A DNA stretch of 12,884 bases, taken from UBA5232 sp964557565. Lineage in GTDB: Bacteria; Patescibacteriota; Dojkabacteria; SC72. The notes beneath the pieces are model-generated. The model worked only from the letters and a program-made list of their open reading frames with translations. It had not been told where the DNA came from and searched no databases. The stretch lies in NCBI GenBank assembly GCA_964557565.1, contig CAZLAH010000016.1, positions 1-12,884 of the forward strand. Reading direction: 5' to 3'. Each line of letters opens with the position of its first letter. Position 1 is the first letter of the stretch. Below, in pieces: positions 5,691-12,884 of this stretch. The translations under genes were made by a program, and so were the position numbers.

Positions 5691-8600
5691 TTACTGGTTA
5701 CCTGCCCACCAGAAGTTTTGTTTTTGCCCTCCATCAAACCACTTACCATGTCTCATAATTTTGTCCATAGTTGGTGCCAAAGAGTTTGCGGTATAGTCCA
5801 ATTGGACTGCACTAAGGTACGGGGATACATTTGTATCTGCAGTTGTAAATATCGCTTTGTATTGGAAATATCTTGGAGTGTCTCCAAATACAAGGCTTTC
5901 CCCTTCGGAATCTTTGAGATATCCTGTTGATGCTTTAATATTGTCAATCCATATATTTCTTCCTTCATTACCATCAAGGATTCTCAGAGTTACAAGAGAT
6001 ATACCATCAAGATGGGAACTTAGTGTTCTATTTTTCATTGGGATATATTCTGTTTGCCATTTAAATACATATGCATTTGCTGTATATCCACTAGATGGGA
6101 ATGTAGATCCACTATCCCACGAGGATACCGTAACTGCACCTGTAGTACTGTTAACTGAAGCTACGGTTCCTTGTGCTATGTATTCGGTCCCATCATAATT
6201 TTCTTTTACAATTATTTTGTCTCCTACATATACCCCACTTCCAAGCTCTAATAGTCCATATCCTGTAGCATCAACTGTAAAAGAAGTGTCAGATGAGTCC
6301 AAGATTAGGTTCGAAGTATTTAAGTCAGCTCCAAAATCAACAGTCACATTGTGTATTCTAGATCCCACTTCATATGCTTGACGAATTTCATCAGGAGTAC
6401 GAGCAATACTAGAGATACGAACTTCATCTATAGAGCCATTGAAGAAATACCCACTTGAATATCCACCAATGGTTGACGTACCTGCTGAGTTTGTACTTAA
6501 TGTTTGAGAATATTCTTTCGATGCAACTAGAATGCCATTTACATATACTTTTTTGTAGCTGCCATCGTATGTACAAACAACATGGTTCCATCTATTACTC
6601 ACAAAGTAATTACTTGAAGTAAATGTTAAATTATCTCCTGCTGCAGAAGTATTGTACGTTCTAAAATAAAAAGTATCTGTGGCATTTAAGAATGCTGAAT
6701 ACTGTGTATTTACAGTACCATTTGTTGTTTTTTCAAAAATAAAACCATTCTGGCTAACAATAGTTGGATTAATCCAAGCTTCTATACTTAAATTCTGTAA
6801 ATCAAAAGCTGAAGATGCTGGAAGAGATATAATATCACTACTACCATTAAAATTTCGAGCATTTCCTATCTTTCCAGTAACAGAAGAAGTTCCTGTTGGT
6901 GTTCCATTATTATTATTCCCACTTATGTCCTTAATATATGCCCCTGAGCCTGTAGATTCATCCATATGCCAGAGTCCTACTGTATTACTATCTGGTTGAT
7001 AGTTTGAATATTGTGTTTCTCCAGCAAGTACAGAAAGATAATTACCTACTTTATCTCCAGCTATATCTATCGGCAATATTTCATTCGATGTAAAATCAGT
7101 GCTTGGAACAGTGTAATTAACATAATGGTCTCTCCCCATTCTATAAGCTTCTGCTATCTCGTCATCTGTCCTTACAACGTTTGATATCCGAAGATTATCT
7201 AAAGCACCTTTGTAAAACGCACTTGAGCATGTAGCTGCACCGTAACAACCTAAATGCAGAGGATTTGTTGTTGTAGTTATTGCACTTCCAAAAGCTTTCT
7301 CAAGGACTTTAACTCCATCTTTGTAGATTCTAACTGTGCTGCCTGTCTTTGTAACTGCTATATGACTCCATACACCGCTTTTGATACCAAAATCGTAATA
7401 TGTAAAATTCGCATAACTCCAGTTTGAGCTATCTGCCCAAGCTAATTTACCTGTTGCATCTAAATAAATACTATATTGATAATCTTTGTGAATAATTGCC
7501 TCGGCTTGAAAACCATTAGGTTTAATCCATAGCTCTACACTAATATCTCCTGCAATATTGGCAGTATTTCCGTTAGGAGCATTTATGGAGCTGCTTGTAC
7601 CATTAAAACTTCTGGCTTTTCCTAATATTCCATCTTCCAGGACCGTACCTGATGAAGGTATTAAATGATATGCATTTGAAGTACTATCCATAATATATCC
7701 CCCAATACTAAGAGTTTCGTCCATATCCCAATACCCAACAGTATACCTATCAATAACAGATCGTCCCGTAGTTATTTTGTTACTACTCCCACTATCTCCT
7801 ACCTTTGCACTTGGAGAGCTACTTTGGAGAACCGTCTTAGAATTAGAAGATCCCTCTATATAGTGGCTTTTAACTGTATCTGCATTTAATACTGTGTTGT
7901 ATATCCTAACCTCATCAGCTGTACCTTTCATACTTTGTATTGTATCAAAAGGACATTTCCCTATCGTAATTGGTAAAGAAACATTATTAATATTTCCTGC
8001 AGTACCAACTGTAGAGGTATCTAATCTTCCATTTATATACAAATTTATTCTTCCGGTATTACCATCAAATGTTCCTAGAACATGATTCCAATTATTTAAC
8101 GTCAAAGTAGATGTAGATGTAAGAGAATGTAAGCTTCCACTGGCCCCCTGTACATGGAAATGTAATTGGTACGTAGTGCTGTAACTTAGGTTAAATACAG
8201 AACCAGTAGATGCATTAGGATTAACCCACTGGGATACAATCCAATTCCATGAAGAATCGGTACCTGTAGGATAGACCCATGCTTCTGCAGTTATTCCTGT
8301 TGAAAGTCCAAGGTTCGTAGAAGATGTTTGGACAACATCCGAGCTATTTGAAAATGTCCTTGCTTTGCCATATTTACCATCTGATATCGTTGCTCCTGTG
8401 GCTGTTCCATTGTATGCGTTTTTTTCATCTACTACTCCTGTACCAGATATCTCATCCATTGGCCAATATGAGACTAGATTACTATCTGAAGAGGAATACA
8501 TATTTTGGTCAAAGTTTTTTATTACTGTCTCTGTACCTCCTGCCCACTCACTCCAAGTAGTACCATCACTACTAGTTCTATATTGGATACCTATATTTCC

Positions 8601-11171
8601 AGCTTGATAATTAGAGAGTATTTCCGATTCTGAGAGAGCACGAGAGTAAAAAGAAGTAGAATCTATTACCCCTTTAAAATAATACGCCAAATTAGCTCTT
8701 GATCCGAAATAAAGTGGTGAAGAATTTGTAGTTGTCGTAGTCGTAGTATCCGTCGTTTGCCCATCTAAAACCCCATCTATATATAGAGATAGAGTCGAAC
8801 CATTTTTCGAATAAACAATGTAATGCCATTGGCTATCATTAATTGCTATTGATGATTTTATAATTGGAACATTTGTACCATCCCATCTAATAACCTGGAG
8901 TTTCCCTATTTCACTAGTTACAGAGTATGTTTGATTGATCAATCTAAAAACATACGGATATCTAGTCTCAGAACCATTATATTTAAATATAAATTCATTT
9001 ACTGTATAGGTTGTATCAGCTTGAAATGGTGGAATATTTACCCATGTTGCAACACTAAAATCATCATCATAATCAAAATTAACACTAGAGGATGATGTAA
9101 TCGAAACTGTATCATTTACTCCATCAAACATCAAAGCACCACCTCCCCACCTTCTGTTATTTGCTGTCCAGCCAGTATTCATAGCAGCATCCTGACCACT
9201 TGTAGTCATATTTGCTAGAGTACCATTACAAGATGTCCCACAACTACCACCACTCACAGCACTTGTTCCACTAGATTCATTAAAATTCCATTGAGCCAAT
9301 AATCCTGTAGAGCTATAAGGTGTTTCCCCATCGCCAGTACTAACTCCAGATCCAGACCAAGATACTGTCATATTAGATGTAGAAGATCCAAAATCAGAAG
9401 AAGATGATGTGTATTTTCCCAATAAAGAGCTACCTTTTTCCAAATAAGCCTCTCGAATATAATCGGAACTCTTTACTACATTCCAAAACCTAATGCCGTC
9501 TAAAACACCATTCATACTTAAATCGTTCTTATTGTTTGAATTACCAAACTTTACATTTTCCGTATCATAGCTAATCGTCTCTGTAAACGTACCCGTTGCC
9601 TCAAGATTACCATTGATATACAGATTTATTCTTTTACTATAACCATCCACAGAAGCAGCAACATAATACCAAGTATTGTCACTTAGTGTTGTAGAACCAG
9701 TTAAATACTGATCAGTGCTAGAACCAAGATCATTAATTCTTAAATGCAGTTTTCCCCCATAAATTGCAAAACCAAAACCCTTAAAACCAGATCCACCTTT
9801 AGACATAATAGTACAGTAATTGTAAGCACCGCATGTACCTTCTTTTTTGACATATGCTTCAATCGTAAAGGATTGAACCTCAAATTCTGCAAGATCACCT
9901 AGACTGGCATATGTTCCTGTCACCCCATCAAAGTCACGACCCAGTAATTTATGTCCAGAGACAGAAGTTGCAGTACCTGAGATAGTTGCATTAAAGTTAT
10001 TCCCGCTTTTATCGCAAATATCCCCACCACCTGGGCAAGTTCCATTCCCTGCTTCGTTCATATTCCAAATCCCGACCAAATTCGGAGTTGTTATTTTCAA
10101 ACCAGAATCAGAAAAATAGTTTGTCCTATATGCAATACCTGTAGAAAAATCAGTACTGTCATCATGCACAATACTTGGATCAATTCTTATGGGATATACC
10201 CTATCTGATGAAAACAACCAACTAGCATCTACAATAACTTTGGCCTCATAGTTTCCTTCTCCCTTCTCCTCTACACTCAAAGAAACATCATATGTCTTGT
10301 TACCACCACCATCTATTGCCCAACTTGGAAGAAAATGAGCTACATAGTTACCATCACTATCTACAAAATAATAAGTCTCTGTACTTACACCCTTCAATGT
10401 AAACCAACCCTTCTTTAACTCCAATCCTTCATCTAACTTAATATCAAAAACAAACTCATTCAAAGGAACAGCACACTTACTAAAATCATTCATACAATCA
10501 CCCGCATACTCCTCAAGATCATTAATTACTATCTCTTCTTTTAGTCCAAGACCAGACAAAATTTGGTACTCAATATCTACTCCCTTCGCAACTTCTTTGT
10601 TTAATACAGTCTTTTTTGACACTGCTTGGTCTGTATACTCACCAATAATTCTTCCACTATCTACTAGCTCTGTTGAAGTCTCTACACTATCTGTTCCAAT
10701 TATTTCTGCAACACTCTTAACAACCTCCTCTTTACCTCCCAAATCTAATTCCTCTGTTTCACTGAGTTTTACACCCTGCAAAGACATCTCTACACCATAG
10801 TTACTCTTAGGTTTGATTATTCTGAATATCTTAGTGAAAATATTTCCACTCTCTTCTTCAAATGGATTGTTTGATGTAGCCTTCGCCTCAAACCTTACCC
10901 ACTGTGCATTAGGATCATCCCTTTTTCCAAAGTTCACTGAAAAAGACGGATTTTTGTTTGCTAAGAGAGAATTATTGGAAGATGATAAAAAAAAGATATC
11001 ATCATTTGGTTTACTTCTTGTAGTAAAAAACAGAATAGAGGAGATCGTAAAGAGAAAGAAAATAGCTATAAAACAAATAAAAAGTTTTGGCTTCTTTTTA
11101 TACATATTCAGAATGTATTTTCTCAATCTCAAGGAGAGTTTTTTTATTGTATTTAAGGCAGTTTTTAACAT
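5691..11171 (-). CDS. Giant membrane-anchored surface protein with five LamG domains
   Basis: About 1,826 residues from the ATG at 11171; a TTG at 11186 in the same frame adds five. Numbering here is from the TTG. A basic N-terminus precedes a membrane segment (34-54), giving an uncleaved anchor or signal. Residues about 76-360 form a beta-rich region ending in VYPIRIDPS (330-338), seen before repeats in many secreted proteins. Five LamG/concanavalin-like domains follow. Each opens with a W.(M/F)(D/N)E motif (Trp at 374, 633, 908, 1153, 1406) and closes with a motif such as IDEVRISSIARTPDEIRQAY (ends near 581, 860, 1109, 1348, 1605). Residues 1610-1800 are another beta module shared with the upstream protein. 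No sortase signal or C-terminal membrane helix is present. LamG domains typically bind glycans or proteins, so adhesion to host or matrix is inferred. Probably co-transcribed with the gene 36 nt upstream. Confidence 0.9.
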   Translation of the reverse strand: MLKTALNTIKKLSLRLRKYILNMYKKKPKLFICFIAIFFLFTISSILFFTTRSKPNDDIFFLSSSNNSLLANKNPSFSVNFGKRDDPNAQWVRFEAKATSNNPFEEESGNIFTKIFRIIKPKSNYGVEMSLQGVKLSETEELDLGGKEEVVKSVAEIIGTDSVETSTELVDSGRIIGEYTDQAVSKKTVLNKEVAKGVDIEYQILSGLGLKEEIVINDLEEYAGDCMNDFSKCAVPLNEFVFDIKLDEGLELKKGWFTLKGVSTETYYFVDSDGNYVAHFLPSWAIDGGGNKTYDVSLSVEEKGEGNYEAKVIVDASWLFSSDRVYPIRIDPSIVHDDSTDFSTGIAYRTNYFSDSGLKITTPNLVGIWNMNEAGNGTCPGGGDICDKSGNNFNATISGTATSVSGHKLLGRDFDGVTGTYASLGDLAEFEVQSFTIEAYVKKEGTCGAYNYCTIMSKGGSGFKGFGFAIYGGKLHLRINDLGSSTDQYLTGSTTLSDNTWYYVAASVDGYSKRINLYINGNLEATGTFTETISYDTENVKFGNSNNKNDLSMNGVLDGIRFWNVVKSSDYIREAYLEKGSSLLGKYTSSSSDFGSSTSNMTVSWSGSGVSTGDGETPYSSTGLLAQWNFNESSGTSAVSGGSCGTSCNGTLANMTTSGQDAAMNTGWTANNRRWGGGALMFDGVNDTVSITSSSSVNFDYDDDFSVATWVNIPPFQADTTYTVNEFIFKYNGSETRYPYVFRLINQTYSVTSEIGKLQVIRWDGTNVPIIKSSIAINDSQWHYIVYSKNGSTLSLYIDGVLDGQTTDTTTTTTTNSSPLYFGSRANLAYYFKGVIDSTSFYSRALSESEILSNYQAGNIGIQYRTSSDGTTWSEWAGGTETVIKNFDQNMYSSSDSNLVSYWPMDEISGTGVVDEKNAYNGTATGATISDGKYGKARTFSNSSDVVQTSSTNLGLSTGITAEAWVYPTGTDSSWNWIVSQWVNPNASTGSVFNLSYSTTYQLHFHVQGASGSLHSLTSTSTLTLNNWNHVLGTFDGNTGRINLYINGRLDTSTVGTAGNINNVSLPITIGKCPFDTIQSMKGTADEVRIYNTVLNADTVKSHYIEGSSNSKTVLQSSSPSAKVGDSGSSNKITTGRSVIDRYTVGYWDMDETLSIGGYIMDSTSNAYHLIPSSGTVLEDGILGKARSFNGTSSSINAPNGNTANIAGDISVELWIKPNGFQAEAIIHKDYQYSIYLDATGKLAWADSSNWSYANFTYYDFGIKSGVWSHIAVTKTGSTVRIYKDGVKVLEKAFGSAITTTTNPLHLGCYGAATCSSAFYKGALDNLRISNVVRTDDEIAEAYRMGRDHYVNYTVPSTDFTSNEILPIDIAGDKVGNYLSVLAGETQYSNYQPDSNTVGLWHMDESTGSGAYIKDISGNNNNGTPTGTSSVTGKIGNARNFNGSSDIISLPASSAFDLQNLSIEAWINPTIVSQNGFIFEKTTNGTVNTQYSAFLNATDTFYFRTYNTSAAGDNLTFTSSNYFVSNRWNHVVCTYDGSYKKVYVNGILVASKEYSQTLSTNSAGTSTIGGYSSGYFFNGSIDEVRISSIARTPDEIRQAYEVGSRIHNVTVDFGADLNTSNLILDSSDTSFTVDATGYGLLELGSGVYVGDKIIVKENYDGTEYIAQGTVASVNSTTGAVTVSSWDSGSTFPSSGYTANAYVFKWQTEYIPMKNRTLSSHLDGISLVTLRILDGNEGRNIWIDNIKASTGYLKDSEGESLVFGDTPRYFQYKAIFTTADTNVSPYLSAVQLDYTANSLAPTMDKIMRHGKWFDGGQKQNFWWAGNQ

Positions 11172-11207
11172 ATTACATACTATCAAATATACTACATATA
11201 TTTAGCC

Positions 11208-12884
11208 CTATAACTTTCTGTCATAGCCTATTTCAATATCACCTACTCTCACATAGTTATCATTTGCAGATGACATCTTTATCACCAGTACACATACATC
11301 CCCTGCAGAAGCACATTCATCTAATGTAGCTCCTGATATGAATGTAGATGTCCATACTCCTGCAGAAGAAGATGCTTGATCCTCAGAGCTTCCATCTATA
11401 GTTGCAGAGTCTTCTTTGTAGACATAGAAATCAACCTGATTATTCGTAGTACCTGTAGCTTCGGTAGCAAAGTTTAATCTAATACCACCGCTTGCACCCC
11501 AAGTATCGAAATCAGATGGTAGAGAGAATCTAATTCTAATGTCGTAATCATTCAATGTAGATTCAGAGCTATTCCATTCGTAGTAGTTCATTGAGTTTGC
11601 ACTTGTACCCTCATTGTCTGCAATCATATTACCAGTATTGCTACTTCCATCAGCAGAAAACACAGCACCTGCATACTCAGCTGAAAGAATAGTGCTAGTA
11701 AATGTAGACCCTAGGGCAATCCAAGACGTACCATCGTTTGTGAACTCTAATTCTCCAGAGCTTTCATTGAATCTAATAGAGCCAGTCGTTCCTAACTCAA
11801 GATTACCACCTTGTACTTGTATATCACCGGCCATAACTGTATCTCCATTATAATTTACAACAAATGCATCGGCTCCTAATGTTTGTAATTTCAAAAGATT
11901 ACCCCCTGCAACTGTTTTGTTAATCCATATACTGTTCATTCCTGAGTCATCTATTTGAGCCATTTGTGGAGCAATGTTTACAGAACCAGAAGTGCTACTT
12001 CCTTGGGAGAGATCAAATATTAAGCCTCCAGTAACGATGTCTAGCCTTAGCTTCTTTGTTGATCCTGAGTAGTTGTACATTCTTACTGTGTTTGCATCTA
12101 TCTGTACAATGTCATACCCAATATTGTATGTAAATGATATTGAGCTAAATTGAGGTTTGAAACGAATATCTGTTGTAGTAAATACCACCCTATATTGTAA
12201 GTAGTCATCTGCAGATGAATGTATACTATCCAATCCGCTTGTTGGCAATTTCTCTGCCTTAACATTGTCTACATAGAAAGTGTTTGGTGTAGACGATGTA
12301 TTTGTTATTCTTAATTTAGTAATACCATCTTTGTCTGCACTAGCTACATCTGTAATATCCCAATATACTTTCTGCCATTCTAGACTGTCTACATATACTT
12401 TTTCAGTTTGTTCATTGGAGACACTTTCACCCATTCCAAGAGATAATGATTGCCCTATAACTGATGATTTGACCCATGCCGTTACATAATCGTATGAGGA
12501 GAGGTTTGCTGAAGATATTGTTGATTCAGCATATCCTCCATTTGTAGAGGATTCTAACTTTGTAATATTTCCTGCTGTACTTTCATCTTCGTCTTCAAAG
12601 AAATCAATATTTCTAGTAGTATCACCGTCAGAAACAGTTGCGTTTGTACCTACCCATGATGCCGCATCATTTGCATTGTTCAAAGAGAGTGTTGCAGCTT
12701 CAGATCCTGCAGGTTTCCACTCTTCCCATGTTCCATCAGTTGGATCATCAGATGAACCTGTTCTTGTTTGTATAGCTAATTGCCCATAGTTGTCATTCTC
12801 AAAATCCCATCTAAAGTCAGAGTAAGAACTTGCACCCATAGTAGAGATTACATTTGAATGATACATTCCATATGTATATGAACC
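11208..12884 (-). CDS. Mosaic beta-rich surface/tail-fibre-like protein, 5' end cut by window edge
   Basis: An open frame enters from the right edge and ends in TAG at 11208; 558 residues are visible and the true start lies outside, although an internal ATG occurs at 12866. Numbering from that Met: residues 16-56 hold an RTGSS...W..W beta segment. Residues 78-206 are a jelly-roll, carbohydrate-binding-like domain (SYDYVTAWVKS, WQKVYWDITDV, FYVDNVKAEK). Residues 220-248 (YLQYRVVFTTTD) recur in the LamG protein. Residues about 338-388 resemble bacteriophage tail-fibre or adhesin stalks (GNLELGTTGSIRFNESSGEL). Residues about 395-552 form a final beta-sandwich with a possible disulfide, Cys518-Cys525. 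From memory, similar mosaics occur in large Patescibacteria surface proteins. No enzymatic motif is seen. Extracellular structural or adhesive role is inferred; any signal peptide would be beyond the edge. Confidence 0.82.
   Translation of the reverse strand, partial: GSYTYGMYHSNVISTMGASSYSDFRWDFENDNYGQLAIQTRTGSSDDPTDGTWEEWKPAGSEAATLSLNNANDAASWVGTNATVSDGDTTRNIDFFEDEDESTAGNITKLESSTNGGYAESTISSANLSSYDYVTAWVKSSVIGQSLSLGMGESVSNEQTEKVYVDSLEWQKVYWDITDVASADKDGITKLRITNTSSTPNTFYVDNVKAEKLPTSGLDSIHSSADDYLQYRVVFTTTDIRFKPQFSSISFTYNIGYDIVQIDANTVRMYNYSGSTKKLRLDIVTGGLIFDLSQGSSTSGSVNIAPQMAQIDDSGMNSIWINKTVAGGNLLKLQTLGADAFVVNYNGDTVMAGDIQVQGGNLELGTTGSIRFNESSGELEFTNDGTSWIALGSTFTSTILSAEYAGAVFSADGSSNTGNMIADNEGTSANSMNYYEWNSSESTLNDYDIRIRFSLPSDFDTWGASGGIRLNFATEATGTTNNQVDFYVYKEDSATIDGSSEDQASSSAGVWTSTFISGATLDECASAGDVCVLVIKMSSANDNYVRVGDIEIGYDRKL

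Noticed and set aside
8725..8765. Run of Thr codons in the LamG gene as a phase-variable microsatellite
   Set aside because: Codons are mixed and the tract is not a clean short tandem repeat, so slippage switching is unlikely.
10813..11205. 130-codon plus-strand frame opposite the start of the LamG gene
   Set aside because: Its hydrophobic stretches arise from the complement of the N-terminal membrane segment; no family features or promoter.
1..12884. CRISPR array, insertion sequence, integrase or alternative genetic code
   Set aside because: No regularly spaced direct repeats, no transposase or integrase motifs, and all long frames read cleanly with TAA/TAG stops under code 11.

Overview
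This 12.9-kb window is AT-rich, and every gene I can support lies on the minus strand, so transcription runs from the right edge to the left. No RNA polymerase, rRNA or other strong taxonomic marker is present. The combination of very large low-complexity surface proteins with repeated LamG domains, a tail-fibre-like beta-rich protein, a ComEA/ComEC DNA-uptake module, weak or absent Shine-Dalgarno sites and tRNA genes without encoded CCA suggests an uncultured Candidate Phyla Radiation (Patescibacteria) bacterium, for example in or near Microgenomates, Katanobacteria or Dojkabacteria. This placement is inference from protein style, not proof. Every long reading frame reads through with standard bacterial code 11, and I see no sign of UGA recoding.

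Right part (about 5.7-12.9 kb): two adjacent surface-protein genes. The upstream one is cut by the window edge. It is a mosaic of small beta domains: an RTGSS..W..W segment, a jelly-roll carbohydrate-binding-like domain, a tail-fibre-like segment and a C-terminal beta-sandwich. After a short gap follows a gene of about 1,826 codons. It encodes a membrane-anchored protein with a YPIRIDPS-type N-terminal region, five successive LamG domains and a C-terminal module that is also present in its neighbour. Together they look like an adhesive or glycan-binding cell-surface apparatus.

Middle part (about 1.8-5.6 kb): a tight run of four genes. These are a membrane-anchored cyclophilin-type peptidyl-prolyl isomerase, a ComEA-like DNA receptor (transmembrane segment, SLBB, helix-hairpin-helix), a ComEC channel lacking its usual C-terminal hydrolase, and that metallo-beta-lactamase-fold hydrolase as a separate membrane-anchored gene overlapping comEC by 38 nt. 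comEA and comEC abut exactly (TAAATG). This looks like a DNA-uptake operon preceded by an extracytoplasmic folding enzyme.

Left part (1-1.7 kb): two arginine tRNA genes, anticodons GCG and UCG, sit directly upstream of argS, which runs off the left edge. It reads as a compact arginine-charging cassette. The GCG anticodon is unusual for bacteria, which normally read CGU/CGC with inosine-modified tRNA-Arg(ACG). The tRNA-Arg(GCG) gene is also flanked by a near-perfect inverted repeat.

No CRISPR array, transposase, integrase, rRNA or convincing rho-independent terminator was found. No gene-free stretch exceeds 300 bases; the longest gene-free interval is about 100 bp, between the hydrolase gene and the first tRNA.
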